NCBI GenBank assembly: GCA_022709755.1
Contig: JAKLIF010000002.1
Coordinates: 277,730 to 341,729 of the forward strand
Direction: 5' to 3'
DNA length: 64,000 bases
From: Elusimicrobiota bacterium
GTDB taxonomy: Bacteria > Elusimicrobiota > Elusimicrobia > FEN-1173 > JAKLIF01
Both the position numbers and the translations under genes were made by a program. The notes below the pieces were generated by a model. It worked only from the letters and a program-made list of their open reading frames with translations, was not told the origin of the DNA and ran no database searches. Positions within the stretch are counted from its first letter, which is position 1. Each line of letters opens with the position of its first letter. Below are positions 27,709 to 40,000 of the stretch, piece after piece.

Positions 27709-30700
27709 ATGCCTAAGCGAACCGACATCCATACCATCCTGATCATCGGGTCAGGCCCCATCGTCATCGGGCAGGCCTGTGAGTTCGATTATTCCGGCAC
27801 ACAGGCGTTGAAAGCCCTGAAAGCGGAAGGATACAGGATCGTCCTGGTCAACTCCAATCCAGCCACGATCATGACCGATCCTGAATTGGCCCATGCGACC
27901 TACATCGAACCCCTGGAGCTTTCCCACTTGGAGCGGATCATCCAAAAAGAGAGGCCCCAGGCGATCCTGCCGACGTTGGGCGGTCAGACCGCTCTCAATT
28001 TGGCCATGCAGTTGGCCGAGAGCGGCATCTTGCGCCGATACGGCGTCGAACTGATAGGAGCCAAGGCCGATTCCATCCGAAAGGCCGAGAGCCGGCAACT
28101 GTTCAAGAAGACGATGGTTCGGGCGGGATTGGATGTGCCCCGCAGCGGCACGGTCAAGACGATGGCCGCCGCTCGTCGAGTGTCTTCTGACATCGGTTTT
28201 CCGCTGATCATCCGGCCCTCCTTCACGTTGGGCGGCGTGGGATCCGCCGTCGTCATGAGACCGGCGGACTTCGAGGCGGCGGTCCTCCGCGGATTGGAAG
28301 CCAGTCCCGTCCACGAGGTTTTGTTGGAGGAGTCTTGCCTGGGGTGGAAGGAGTTCGAGTTGGAAGTCATGCGGGATTCCGCCGACCAGTGCGTGGTGAT
28401 CTGTTCGATCGAGAACCTGGACCCCATGGGAGTCCATACGGGAGATTCCATCACCGTGGCTCCGGCCCAGACGCTGTCGGACCCGGATTACCAGCGCATG
28501 CGCAACCAGGCGTTCGACTGTATCCGGGCCATCGGTGTCGACACGGGGGGGTCCAACGTCCAGTTCGCTTTACACCCGAAGACCGGCCGACTGATCGTCA
28601 TCGAGATGAATCCCCGCGTGTCGCGTTCCAGCGCGCTCGCCTCGAAGGCGACCGGGTTTCCCATCGCCAAGATCGCGGCCTTGCTGGCCGTCGGATACAG
28701 GCTGGATGAGATCCCCAACGATATCACCAAAAAAACACCGGCCTGCTTCGAGCCCACCTTGGATTACGTCGTCACCAAGATCCCCCGTTTTGCCTTTGAG
28801 AAATTCACCGATTCGGACCAGACGTTGACCAGCAGCATGAAATCGGTCGGAGAGGTCATGGCCATCGGCCGCACGTTCCGGGAATCGCTCCAGAAAGCCG
28901 TGCGCGGCCTTGAGATCGGACGCGATGGTCTCGGCGCCGACGGGAAAGGGCAGGTGGTTCGCGTCGCCCAGGCTCTCCGGGCGGAGAAGAAGGGCCATCG
29001 TCAGGCGGCATCCGCCCTCCGGAAGGATATCCGGGAGAAATTAAGGGTGCCCAATTGCGATCGTATCTTCAACGTGAAATATGCCGTGCAGATGGGTTTT
29101 TCCGACAAGGAAATCCATCGCCTGTCATCCATCGACCCTTGGTTCATCCATCAGATCCGGCTCATCACGGAAACAGAGAGGGAGATTCAATCCGCCGATC
29201 GGAGCCCGATGAGCGCTGAACTGATGAAAAAAGCGAAACAGGAAGGTTTCTCCGACGCCCAAATCGGTTATCTCACGGGGAAGCCAGCCCCGGCGGTTCG
29301 CAGACGGCGCGAAGCGTTGCGCATCTATCCCACGTATAAGAAGGTGGATACCTGCGCCGCCGAGTTCCCCGCGGAGACGCCCTATTTCTATTCCACCTAT
29401 GAACAGGAGAACGAGAGTCGGCCGAAGGGCCGCCGCCAGGTGATGGTCTTGGGCGGAGGGCCGAACCGGATCGGACAGGGGATCGAATTCGATTATTGCT
29501 GTGTGCATGCGGCTCAGGCCCTCTCGGTATCCGGCTTCCAGACCATCATGGTCAACTGCAACCCGGAGACCGTCTCGACCGATTACGACACCTCCGACAG
29601 ACTGTATTTTGAACCCTTGACCGTCGAGGACGTCCTGAACATCTACCGGCTTGAAAAGCCGTTGGGCGTCATCGCCCAGTTCGGCGGACAAACGCCGCTC
29701 AATCTGGCCGCGCCGTTGGCCCGAGAGGGAGTGAGGATTTTAGGGACTTCGGTGGGTTCCATCGATCTGGCCGAAGACCGGGAACATTTCGGCCGCTTGT
29801 TGAAAAAACTGAGGATCGCCCATCCTCCCCATGGGACGGCCAGGAACTTCGAGGAGGCCCGTCGCGTGGCCATCGACGTGGGATACCCCGTGATGATGAG
29901 ACCGTCGTATGTGTTGGGCGGCCGGGCCATGGAGGTCGTCGAGAACGAAGACCAGTTGGAGGACTATATGCGCCGTCTTCGGGCCGAAACCTCCCGCCCG
30001 GAACAAGGGCCCATTTTCATCGACCGGTTTTTGGAGAACGCCAAGGAGATCGACGTCGACGCCGTGTCAGACGGGCGGGATGTGTGGGTCGGAGGAATCA
30101 TGGAACACATCGAAGAGGCGGGGATCCATTCCGGCGATTCCGCCTGTGTCCTGCCGCCCGTCCAATTGGACCCACGCATGATCCGTTCTTTGCGGGAGAC
30201 GACGGTCTCCCTCGCGCTCGCGCTGAAGGTGAAAGGGTTGATCAACATCCAATACGCGATCAAAGAAAACACCCTCTATGTCTTAGAGGCCAACCCCCGC
30301 GCCAGCCGGACGGTCCCGTTCGTGTCCAAGGCGACGGGCGTCCCCTTGGCCAAGATCGCCACTCAAGCGGCTTTGGGGATCCCCCTCGCCCGGAGTCTCC
30401 ACCCTTATCGGAAGGAGATCCGTCGGAGGGCCGACTGGCTCTCCGTCAAAGAGGTCGTTTTGCCGTGGATGCGTTTCCCGGAGACGGACGTTCTCCTCGG
30501 CCCGGAGATGAGGTCCACCGGAGAGGTGATGGGGATCGGCACGAGTTTCGGGATGGCGTTCGCCAAGGCTCAGATGGCGGCGGGAACGACATTGCCCCGG
30601 AACGGGACGGTCCTTCTCAGTGTCCAGCGGCGGGACAGAGAGGGAGCGCTTCCCATCGCCCGCGCTTTCGTGAAGAAAGGCTTTAAACTTCTGGGGACTC

Positions 30701-31005
30701 CGGGAACGGCCCGCTATTTCGCGGAGCACGGTGTCCCCATACGGCATATCCGGCGCATTTCAGAGCTTTCCCCGAATGTCGGCGACGGGCTCAAATCGGG
30801 ACGGATCCAGTTGGTGGTCAATACCACGCGGAGTTCTCTGGGCCGGAGAGACGGTTTCCAGCTGAGACGGGCCGCGCTGACGCACAATGTCCCGATCATC
30901 ACGACCGTCGAAGCGGCCCAGGCGGCCGTGGAGAGCCTGGCGGCGGCCGCCCGGAAGCGATGGCCCGTCACGCCACTGCAGAAGATCCATTTCAAACAGA
31001 GATAG
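27709..31005 (+). CDS. carB: Carbamoyl-phosphate synthase large subunit
   Basis: Synthesises carbamoyl phosphate for pyrimidines and arginine from bicarbonate, ATP and ammonia channelled from CarA. The two homologous ATP-grasp halves each begin with a GSGP- or GGGP-type loop ([11 protein letters not shown] near residue 12; [11 protein letters not shown] near residue 580). The oligomerisation domain lies between them, and the C-terminal MGS-like allosteric domain begins near residue 960. The 1,098-residue length is slightly over the usual 1,070. carA is not in the window. A hairpin terminator follows. Confidence 0.96.
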   Translation: MPKRTDIHTILIIGSGPIVIGQACEFDYSGTQALKALKAEGYRIVLVNSNPATIMTDPELAHATYIEPLELSHLERIIQKERPQAILPTLGGQTALNLAMQLAESGILRRYGVELIGAKADSIRKAESRQLFKKTMVRAGLDVPRSGTVKTMAAARRVSSDIGFPLIIRPSFTLGGVGSAVVMRPADFEAAVLRGLEASPVHEVLLEESCLGWKEFELEVMRDSADQCVVICSIENLDPMGVHTGDSITVAPAQTLSDPDYQRMRNQAFDCIRAIGVDTGGSNVQFALHPKTGRLIVIEMNPRVSRSSALASKATGFPIAKIAALLAVGYRLDEIPNDITKKTPACFEPTLDYVVTKIPRFAFEKFTDSDQTLTSSMKSVGEVMAIGRTFRESLQKAVRGLEIGRDGLGADGKGQVVRVAQALRAEKKGHRQAASALRKDIREKLRVPNCDRIFNVKYAVQMGFSDKEIHRLSSIDPWFIHQIRLITETEREIQSADRSPMSAELMKKAKQEGFSDAQIGYLTGKPAPAVRRRREALRIYPTYKKVDTCAAEFPAETPYFYSTYEQENESRPKGRRQVMVLGGGPNRIGQGIEFDYCCVHAAQALSVSGFQTIMVNCNPETVSTDYDTSDRLYFEPLTVEDVLNIYRLEKPLGVIAQFGGQTPLNLAAPLAREGVRILGTSVGSIDLAEDREHFGRLLKKLRIAHPPHGTARNFEEARRVAIDVGYPVMMRPSYVLGGRAMEVVENEDQLEDYMRRLRAETSRPEQGPIFIDRFLENAKEIDVDAVSDGRDVWVGGIMEHIEEAGIHSGDSACVLPPVQLDPRMIRSLRETTVSLALALKVKGLINIQYAIKENTLYVLEANPRASRTVPFVSKATGVPLAKIATQAALGIPLARSLHPYRKEIRRRADWLSVKEVVLPWMRFPETDVLLGPEMRSTGEVMGIGTSFGMAFAKAQMAAGTTLPRNGTVLLSVQRRDREGALPIARAFVKKGFKLLGTPGTARYFAEHGVPIRHIRRISELSPNVGDGLKSGRIQLVVNTTRSSLGRRDGFQLRRAALTHNVPIITTVEAAQAAVESLAAAARKRWPVTPLQKIHFKQR

Positions 31006-31033
31006 GAGATAAAGCTTAAAATGATTTATAATG

Positions 31034-31062
31034 GAACATGTCGGATGTCATGTTCTGTTTTT
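31034..31062 (+). terminator. Rho-independent terminator after carB
   Basis: Arms GAACATG (31034-31040) and CATGTTC (31049-31055) with an 8-base loop, followed by a G and five T residues. A TATAAT (31027-31032) immediately precedes it and could instead start the cyclase transcript, in which case the hairpin would lie at its 5' end. Confidence 0.55.
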
Positions 31063-31093
31063 CTAATCGAAATGGAGGTCCCGTTGACGGCTT

Positions 31094-32224
31094 ATGAACG
31101 ATCCCACAAATAACGATTTTCAAGATGTGCAATCCCTCAGCGATCTTGCCGATTTGGAAGACCGCGGGCATCGGCTGGTGGAAGCCATGGCCGGCGATGT
31201 GGTCCTCACCGAGCGCACCAAACATCTGTTGGACCGGTTCCTCGAGGAGAAGAAGGAATCGCTCTACAGCGACGTCATCTATTACCTGACGTCGGAACGT
31301 TTCCCGGAAAACCAAGCCAAGGCCATGTGGGACGACATCCTCAACCATAAATTCTTCATCAGCGAGAGCATGGGGCGCAACGTCGGGGTCCGCGTGGCGG
31401 CCATCGATTATCTTTTGAACGTGAGGAAACTGATCCATACCCCCCGCGTGATCAAATCCAGCGATTTCCGAAAAGCGGTCAAACTGGCCCGCACGGACGC
31501 CTTGACCGGTTTGTACAATCGCCGCTACTTCATCGACCAGCTCAAACGCGTCATGGAGGTGGCTTCCCGCATCCACCAGCCGGTGACCCTGATGATGACC
31601 GATCTGGATAATTTCAAGACTTTCAACGACAAACACGGCCATCAGGCCGGCGACCTGCTTTTGCAGGAAGCGGGCCGTCTCGTCCGGGAATGCGTCCGTG
31701 CGTCCGACGTGGTGGCGCGTTACGGGGGAGATGAGATGTCGTTGTTCCTGCCGCGTTCCACCAAGATGGAGGCGGTTCCCATTGCCGAAAAAATCCGCCA
31801 GCAAATAGAAGAGAATCTCCATGAGATGGATATTACCATCAGCATCGGGCTGGCCCAGTATCCCGACGATGCCACCAATAAGGACGACCTGATTGCCGCC
31901 GCCGACGAGGTGCTCTACCGGGCCAAAGAGTTCGGTGGGAACAAGGTCAGTTATTTCCAACCCACGCGCTTCAAGTACAGTGCCTCGGGTTCCACCGTCG
32001 AGCAGGTCCGATTGGTGGGGGATTTCAATAATTGGAACACCCGCCTGCACCCCATGGCGTGGAACGCCCAGGAGAAGGAATGGCAGATCGACGTCACGCT
32101 GAAACCAGGCCGCTATCGCTATAAGTTCTTCGTGAATAACGCGGATTGGATTCCGGATCCTGCGGCCGCGGAATATGAGAACGACGGGTTCGGAGGTCAG
32201 TGCTCGGTCGTCATCGTCAAGTAA
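31094..32224 (+). CDS. Diguanylate cyclase (GGDEF) fused to a C-terminal CBM48/AMPK-type glycogen-binding domain
   Basis: A 376-residue soluble protein. Residues 1-130 form an unassigned, mostly helical N-terminal domain. The GGDEF domain (about 133-295) has DALTGLYNRRYF, D-x-D-x-F-K-x-F-N-D, GHQAGD and the active loop as GGDEM (211-215). An inhibitory I-site RASD (202-205) lies exactly five residues before the GG, so feedback by c-di-GMP is expected. Residues about 298-376 are a CBM48/AMPK-beta-like module (VRLVGDFNNWN, then GRYRYKFFVN and a D-P-A segment). The product would synthesise c-di-GMP and may sense glycogen or another alpha-glucan. Function beyond the domains is inferred. Confidence 0.88.
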   Translation: MNDPTNNDFQDVQSLSDLADLEDRGHRLVEAMAGDVVLTERTKHLLDRFLEEKKESLYSDVIYYLTSERFPENQAKAMWDDILNHKFFISESMGRNVGVRVAAIDYLLNVRKLIHTPRVIKSSDFRKAVKLARTDALTGLYNRRYFIDQLKRVMEVASRIHQPVTLMMTDLDNFKTFNDKHGHQAGDLLLQEAGRLVRECVRASDVVARYGGDEMSLFLPRSTKMEAVPIAEKIRQQIEENLHEMDITISIGLAQYPDDATNKDDLIAAADEVLYRAKEFGGNKVSYFQPTRFKYSASGSTVEQVRLVGDFNNWNTRLHPMAWNAQEKEWQIDVTLKPGRYRYKFFVNNADWIPDPAAAEYENDGFGGQCSVVIVK

Positions 32225-32281
32225 ATCTTCCCTCAACACTTTATACACACAGTCCTTATGGCCCCTCGATAGGGGAACAGC

Positions 32282-33967
32282 ATGTCTCTCTGGATATCCG
32301 TACAATCAATGACCTCCCATAGGAAGATCCTCCTGGCCGCGGAAGCGGCGATCCTTGTTCTTCTCGCCGGACTCTTTATTATTTTTGAGACGGTCGAATT
32401 CAAATCTCCCGGTATCATCTCGCAGGGTTATTATGATCAATGTGGCGCCGAACATCTCGTCAAAGTCTTGAACCGTCACTCCTTGGCGGAGGTTTTTACA
32501 TCGGGAAAGCTCGTGAAATCACACGGGTATCATGGTGAGCTGTTGTCGTATCTGATGGTCTTGCCCCTCGTTCTGCTCGGCTTCAAATGGTATGTGGTGA
32601 AACTTTTCTATCTTTCCTTTGCGCTGCTCGGTCTGTGTGTGATGTATCTGTTGTTACGGGAAAACACAACGAGGCCCATCGCTCTTTTGGCCGCTGTTTT
32701 GTTGGTGTTCCATGTCGGTTATCTGGTCGGGATCCGGATGGGGCCAAAATATGTGACCCCGATGCACTTCTTTACGCTCTTGCCCCTCCTGTTCTTCAAT
32801 CGATGGCTTTGGTCGAAAGGTCCGCGCTATTTTTATGCGACGGCGTTGTTTCTTGGTTTGGGGTTGTGCACGCGGTTGTGGTATCTGTGGTTTTTGAATG
32901 CGTTCGTGATCGCCGGATTGTCTTGCTTTAACAGATTTTGGGGCGTATGGGGTGGATATAATCAGAGAACCAAAGCGCTGTTTTTGGCTATCTCCGCCGG
33001 CTGTTTCGTCGCCGGATCGGCACTTTTGTTCTATCGGGATTTATCGGGAGGTTTTAAGTCGGTTCGCGTCGTCATCGCGCGCGCGCAGAAAACACCCGAA
33101 GAACGACAGGGATCGGAAACCGGTTATTTGATGAGGATGAATATGGTATTGAACAATTTCAACGGGATGCTTTCCGGTGAAAATCTATCGACGGAATTGC
33201 TCGGCAGAAAGCCCTTTGCGCGGGTGAATAGGGGATTCCCGCTTGTTTTTTGGTCATTTTATTTCTTGTGCGTCCCGTTCCTATTCTCCGCGGAGAGGGT
33301 GAGTCTGTTCATGAGACAGATATGGGTCCTGTTCACCGTCATGCTCCTGCAGATGGGGATGATGCGGTCATATATACCCGATTTACATGTTTTCATCCTT
33401 TACCCGTTTCCACAGATGATCATTGCGGGGGGGATGCTGTCCCTGTTCCGGACTCTCAGAGGCCTCCCTTGGAAGTCCTTGGTTGGGGTGGCGGTGGCGG
33501 TTCTTGTGTTGATGGAGGCGCGCAGTGCCGTGTTGTTCATGGAGAGGTTTGTCCGTGAATGCAGAAAGGGGCTGCGAGCGGATATTATCTATCCCATGGC
33601 GGATGATTTAATGAGGATGCGATCCGAAAGCAAGCGCATCGTATTTCTGGAATGGGCGAGCCGTGTCTCGGCTTATTACGTCCACCCCGAATTGAAGGAT
33701 ACGATGACCATGGACATCCGGACGGATTATACGCGGGATTTCGCGTCGGTGAACCTGGACGATGTGTTGATCGTCAGCTGGGCTGGCGATAAGATGATTG
33801 AACAAGGAGGAGAAGTGAAATATCGGATCGGCGGGCGATTGGAGGAATGGGTTTCTCACAGAAACCGCGAATTGACCGTCGTCAAAGAATACAAAACGTC
33901 GCAAGGCGAGACCGTCTACGCCGCCTGGGCGATGCCCCTCCGCAACGCCACAAACAGAACGCGATAA
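32282..33967 (+). CDS. Polytopic membrane protein, GT-C/GT39-like
   Basis: A 561-residue protein with about 10-12 hydrophobic helices and a soluble C-terminal region after about residue 420. The layout, with an early extracytoplasmic loop containing D-Q-C-G-A-E-H and a long polytopic core, resembles GT-C glycosyltransferases of the ArnT/PMT group that use polyprenyl-phosphate sugars. I see no decisive catalytic motif, so the family call is tentative. An internal ATG at 32309 is an alternative start. Local base use is more AT-rich and T-rich than in the neighbours, which may reflect transmembrane codons or transfer. It is convergent with the giant gene. Confidence 0.6.
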   Translation: MSLWISVQSMTSHRKILLAAEAAILVLLAGLFIIFETVEFKSPGIISQGYYDQCGAEHLVKVLNRHSLAEVFTSGKLVKSHGYHGELLSYLMVLPLVLLGFKWYVVKLFYLSFALLGLCVMYLLLRENTTRPIALLAAVLLVFHVGYLVGIRMGPKYVTPMHFFTLLPLLFFNRWLWSKGPRYFYATALFLGLGLCTRLWYLWFLNAFVIAGLSCFNRFWGVWGGYNQRTKALFLAISAGCFVAGSALLFYRDLSGGFKSVRVVIARAQKTPEERQGSETGYLMRMNMVLNNFNGMLSGENLSTELLGRKPFARVNRGFPLVFWSFYFLCVPFLFSAERVSLFMRQIWVLFTVMLLQMGMMRSYIPDLHVFILYPFPQMIIAGGMLSLFRTLRGLPWKSLVGVAVAVLVLMEARSAVLFMERFVRECRKGLRADIIYPMADDLMRMRSESKRIVFLEWASRVSAYYVHPELKDTMTMDIRTDYTRDFASVNLDDVLIVSWAGDKMIEQGGEVKYRIGGRLEEWVSHRNRELTVVKEYKTSQGETVYAAWAMPLRNATNRTR

Positions 33968-33968
33968 C

Positions 33969-33989
33969 CGATCGCTTCCCCGGCGATCG
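33969..33989. terminator. Hairpin between convergent genes
   Basis: CGATCGC (33969-33975) pairs perfectly with GCGATCG (33983-33989) around a 7-base loop. It lies 2 bases after the stop of the membrane-protein gene and about 30 bases from the end of the giant gene. There is no T-run on either side, so its strength as a bidirectional terminator is uncertain. Confidence 0.4.
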
Positions 33990-34018
33990 AGAAGCCGTTC
34001 CCCCGTTTCCAGCCCGTC

Positions 34019-37000
34019 TTACGCCTGGACCTCGAGTATCTGGATGGATTTCAGGTGTTCTTCCAGATCGTGTGTGATTTGCACGGCCACGTCCGGAAGG
34101 AGCAGTTTGAAGATCCGAATATAATCTTGCCGTGATACTTTCAACCGTGATTCATCCTGGGTGAGGATCGACAAAAGGAATTTGCTGCTGAGGCCCCACG
34201 CCTGCCCCGCCGCTGACGACAATATCCATCGATGCAGTCCGTCCGTGTCGATCTGGTTGTCGATGGCCGAATAAATGCCGGCCTCTTGGAGAGCGTTACG
34301 GGAGACGAGGACCCAGTTTGTCTTGATGGCCGTCAGCTCTTCTCGTGATATTTCTCCGGCCAACATCGACGCCTCCAGGGAGGCCTCCAGCCGCCGAGTC
34401 ATCTCGGCCGGGGACGCTTCCGGGGAATCCAAAAGGACCAAACTGTGGGGGACGGCAACCGTTCCGCGACGGCGTTGGGCGGCCACCTGTTTGACGATCA
34501 CGGACACGGCGGCCCGGTAATCGATGGATTGGGCATCGAGACCGAAGAGGTCGAACATCAGAACCCCGTCGGCCGATTCTGTTTTTGATTCGAACAGGGG
34601 CTGATTGAGGTCTTTGAAAAGTTGCGCTCCCTTGAGGCGGTTTTGGGTCAGATACTGTCGTAGACCGTATCCGCGGTTGTAGGCGTTGGCCATTTTCTTC
34701 ACATCCAGTCCGGCCGACGGGCGTATCGCGGCATGGTTGAGGTCCGTCTGTAATAGAGCGGCCGCTTCCGACATCTGGAGCTCCGCAAAGCCGACCGGGG
34801 CTGTTTTGCCGATGAGCAGATTCAATATTCCGAGAAGCGGTGTGTCCTTCTCGGCAGCGTTGCTGAACAGATCCTCCATGGTCAGTTTTTGGATCTGGAA
34901 TCTCGGGTTGTCCAGAAGGAGTTCTGTTTTGGGAGCCGCTTGAGCCATGATCCTAGCGAGGTTTTTGCGGTCACCGATCTTTTGAAGCAAGGTGGTGCGG
35001 ATATAATCAAGTTTCAGGGGGTCTATCGCGGCGGCGTTGGTGTGCGCATATCCGGACAGCGTCGTTCCGGAGGCGTGCAGATAGCCGAGCAAGGATGCTA
35101 TTTTTTCAGTTTCCGAAAGAGGAAGGGCCTCGCCATTCAGGAGTTTGAGGGCGGAATCGTAGTAGGACGACAGGATCTCCGCCGCGACGGTTTTGGATCT
35201 CAGTCCCCAGAGCGAACGGAGGACTCCGATGGCTTTCTGGATCCACACGAGAGGCCGCCTCAACCACAGTGTGCCTCCGCGCTGTTTTTCGAGAGTGTCT
35301 TTCATTCGGAATGTCCGGGTCCAGGGTTGTTTCGGATCCCCGACGTGCGGAATAGGGGCGATTGATTGTATTTCCGATTCAGCCGCGTCCGGATAGATGA
35401 TGTGGACCAGTTCATGAACTGCAATCCGGCTCATTTGTGATTTTGTCAGCATATCGAGGACGGGTTTTTTGTTGGAGAAATAGTACACCTGGTTCCTGGA
35501 ACGGCCCGCGTGCGCGACCAGGTCGACAGGAGCATCGAGTCCGTATTGCGCCGCCAGGGATTCCATCTCCGCATCGGTCGAATCGATGACGAACACTTTG
35601 GTCGCTTCGCCGTTCGGTCCCGGTTTCTGGTAGAGTCCCACCGGGTCGTAGAACGCGTATTCGGGCGTGCCCGGCAGGATTTGACGGATCTTCCCGTTCT
35701 TGAAGGATGTCTCGATGAGGGGGTTGATGATCCGGTCGTGTTCGGCGGCGGAGAGTTCCCTGCCCGACAGCCTCATGGCGGGCCCTCCGTTGGGGTAGAG
35801 GCGTTTATACAGGTCCATCCACAACTGCAACGCCTTGATCTGGACCCCGTTGTAATGTTCGATGACCGAAGCCAGTCGGGCGGGGTCTTGAAGCAGAGTC
35901 AGGATGTTCTGGAGTGGTTCTTTCTGTTTCTTGATCTGGGTTATTTGCTCGAGGGTGTCTTTTTCCGTCTCTTTGAACTGGGAATGCTGAGGAGAACTCT
36001 CCGAGACTTTCGCCAACGCGCCGCGGATTTTGGCCAACTGTGTCTCAAGTTCGATGAGGCCCGTATCCGCGTTCTGAAGCGAGGCGCTGATCTGCTCGAT
36101 TAACTGCTGGCGTTGGGCATCGCTCTCGTTGATCGCCTGGGCCGAGATGATATCTTGCCCCGATTCCGGATGGGCGAATCCTTTCAGGTATTCCCACGGA
36201 CTTTTGAGCCATCCCTTGAGGATGTTGTTGAGGTAAAGCCCGAGTCCCATCTCCTTGTCGTGCAGGTCGGGGAAACCCGGTTGGTCCATGATCTCGGAGA
36301 GAACGGAGAGCATCGCCAGGCGATTCTCCGCCTGAGTCTCGGCGAAGAAAGAGGGGATGTTGTCGTCTTCGTCCGTCACGGCGCGGCTGAGGGTTTCAGC
36401 CAGGAACACGGCGGTCAAAGCGGGAGGCCATTGGTTCCGCAGAGGCGCCCGGGCCAGTAAGATGGATTGAGGATATTTCACGGGATCATAAACCGCCAGA
36501 GCGCCCTGGCCCAAGGTCTCTTCCTGTTGAGGTGAGGTCACTTCGATTTTGTAACCGATGTCCGATATCTGACGCAGGAGTTTGCGTCCCATCTCACTGA
36601 GTTTCAGCCAATCCATGACATCCTTGACATAGGTTTTCATCTGCGCATCTTCCGCTTGTTGTTTATCGAGAGTGCTTCGGACGCGGTCTGTGATGAACTT
36701 TTCGGAGGCTTCCGTGATCTTCGCGAAGACCGGATTGGCGTTCACGACGGCGGCGGCCTGCTCCAATGTTTTACCGGAGATCATTTGCTCCCGGAGGGTC
36801 AGGGCGACGTCGAATATCGCCGAGGAGATTTTCTCCGGGGAATCCAAGGGGCTTCCCAAAGACAAGGCGGAGAGATGTTCCAACCAGTGTTTTTGTAGTC
36901 GAAGGACGGCCTGTCCGTTGTCGTCAACCGAGAGGGCTCCCAAGAGCCATTGATTGACATCTCGGAGGAAGTCGTCGGCGGACGTGATCTCGACCCGCAG

Positions 37001-40000
37001 CGATTGAATGCCCAGTTGGCGTTTCTCCGCGGTCTTCATGGTCTTGAGCCGGGAGGAGAAGAGAGACAGCAAGTGGACCTGAATACGGTCGGAGAAGGCG
37101 TCAGCCGGGGATTTGAGCGTCAATCCGGTCGACAGGGATTCAAGGAAGGAGTCCCGGAGGGCTTCCGGCATGAAATTCGTGAGGTGCTCCAGGACGGACT
37201 GGACGATCTTCGTCGGCATTTTCTGCGGTTGTCTTTGAAGCATCTCCAACACCTGGGCGATGTTCGCCATATCGAATCCGGATTGCGCGGCAGCTTCCGC
37301 CTGATCCTGGGCCAGTAATTGGGCCAGGATCGCCTGGAGCACCGCGGTTTCCTGTTCTTTGGGCACGTTATTGGCCGCCAGAATTTCCATAGCTTTCTTT
37401 TTGTGGGCCGCGGTGACCGGCACGGTCGGCATCATCCGGCTCAACTGGTTGTCGATATAGCCGGCCATCTTGTCGCCGGTCAATAGATTGACGATCTGAG
37501 TGGCCGCCATCAAGAATACTTTTCGCATCGAGGAAGACCGGAACAGAGGCGTCGTGACCGCTGTCGGATCGGACAGCGGGGGAGCAACGACTTTCTGAAC
37601 ATCCGGCGTCGTCGCTTGGTTCTCTTCCACCGGGGCCCGGAATTCCTCGGCCGACGGCGGCGGTTCATACGGGAACGAGGCCCACTCGGAATTCAGCGAG
37701 GGAAAATTAGTCCCCAGATAGTTGATCAGAGGGCGGATGTCTTTCAGGAGACCCTTTCCCTGCACGTAACGGGGTTCCTTCAGGTCGATGAGCACGGACG
37801 GATCGGTCATGGCTTGTTTGAGTTGGTCCGGTGTGATGTCCTTGAACAGCGCCAGGCACAGGGCGGCGATCCCGGTGATGTGGGGACAAGCCATCGAAGT
37901 CCCCGAGAGCGGCACGTAGGGCGATTGGGTCCAGAGATACATGAGTTGTGGAATCCGCATGGCGGCCCAGATGTTTTCTCCGTAGGCCATCAGACTCGGC
38001 TTGTCGATGTCCACGTTGTAGGTGATGGGTTCAACGCTGTACCCGCGGGAACTGAAGATGGTGGGACGGTCCCAATAATCGGCCGCGCCGACCGTGATGA
38101 TCTTTTCGGCGTTGCCGGGGGAGCCGGCACTGTACCAGCCGTAACTGCTGCCTTCGTTGCCAGCGGCCGCGACCACAACGATTCCTTTCGACCAGAGCTC
38201 ATTCACTTTCCTGGAGAGTTTGTCGGTCGGATATCCGACCCCGCCCAGGCTCAGGTTGATGATGCGCGCGCCCTTGGCCTCTGCCCGTTCCAAGGCATGG
38301 ATGATGCCGTCTTCCAATTCTTCGTTGCTGAGGGCGACCCCCGGCAGGTCCAGTTGCGAGAAGACCTGTTCGGAATAGATCTTCGCCCATTTCGGCGAGA
38401 GGGCATGGATGATGCCGCCCACGTGGGTGGAGTGGAATCCTCTCAAAAGGGAACCGCGGTCGCGAGTCTGAGTCTGGTGTTCTACGACGGTGTCGGCGAG
38501 GTCCGGGTGCATCCAGTCCACTCCGTCGTCGACGACAGCCACAAGGACTTTTTGGTCGTCCGGCAGTTCCGGCATCATCTCCCAGATCGCCGGGATCCCC
38601 ATGCGCCAGATGCTTTCCCCCATCGGGAACGCCTTGACGGTTTTCTCGATGACGATCGGGTCCACCGATTTTTCCTTCAGGTAGGCGATGAGATCGGGAA
38701 GATGTTCGTGTTGGATCCAGGGGACGTGGACGTGTTGGGAAATGATCGACATGATCTGCTCGTCCGTCGCTTTTCCGATCAATCCGACCAGTTGGTTGAT
38801 GATGTTCTGGCGGTCTTTGGCAATGCGGCTGGGGTCGAACAGAAGAGCTTCCAGGGCCTTCTGGGTGTTCTCCAGCATGGCGATCCGACGGTCATCCTTG
38901 GTTTTCTTTCGTTCCCACCGCTTCGCCTCCAGTTTGACCTCTCTCAACATGTTCCTGAGGACGATGGTGGGTTGCTGGGTCGGCGGAAGCTCGGCGGTCA
39001 GGTTGAGCGATTTGCCGGCCGGTTTGGCTCGCAAGAAATCTTCGGCTGTTTTCATGAGTTGGGCAATGGCTTCTGGATAATCGAAATCCTCTCCTTGGAG
39101 AACCTCGCTGAGCCGTTCCAGCGGGTCTGTCTCCTGCCCCAACTTGTTGGTGGAGTATAACGAGGCCTGTTTGATCACGCGGATGGCGTCCCGGATCTGT
39201 TCAAGGGATATCTTCGAAAAGTGGTCAGGCCCTTCGCGATCGCTCACTTTCTTCATCAAGGTCCATAGCGCAGTTCCAAGGGTCGTCGCGTAACCGTTCA
39301 GGTGATAGAGTTGGACCGGTTTCAAGCGTCCCGACTCCTCGTATTCGAAATAGGAGGGCATGCCCCAGGCCTGCATCTGTGCCCCCGCTTTTTTGGGCAT
39401 GTTGCCGCTGATCGATTCCGAGTTCATGGAAAGACGGATGGCCTCGATCAATCCTTCTCTTCCTCCGATCGCATTCAGATGAGACCCGAGCGAGTCGCCC
39501 GGTGAGCGCATGAGTTCGTTGATCACGAATTCCTGCCACGAGCGGGGGTCTGACGCGATGTTCAGCAATGAATTCACCATCGTCGATCTTTCCTGAGCGT
39601 TGACAGGGATCGCCGCGGTGGGGGACGTGGCTCCGGAATCGACGAAGGGCAACCGAGAGATGGATCTCCAGAACTTTTCAGGCCGAGGCGTTATGAGGGG
39701 GAGATCCACGTTGTCGGCGTAGGAGGTGTCCGGTAATTGAGGAGGAAGAATCGCATCGAGTCCGGTGGATATCGCTTTGAGGGGATGGGACATGTTGTTC
39801 AGGAAGAACGTTTGTCTTGGGAAGGCGGAGATCGTGGCGACGAAGTTGACCGCGCTGTGGATGAGGATCGCTGAAAGGAGAAACCAGGGGGAGATCAGAG
39901 ACAGACCGACGGTGATGCCGCTGATGATCGCGGCGAAGGCCACGTTCCGAGGGGGCGCCCGCTCCCCGCGTTTTTCGGGAATCAGGTGGGAGGCGACAAA

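Noticed and set aside
37616..39160. A 514-codon plus-strand frame inside the giant gene
   Set aside because: It lies opposite the second subtilase copy; similar but non-homologous frames occur opposite many genes here.
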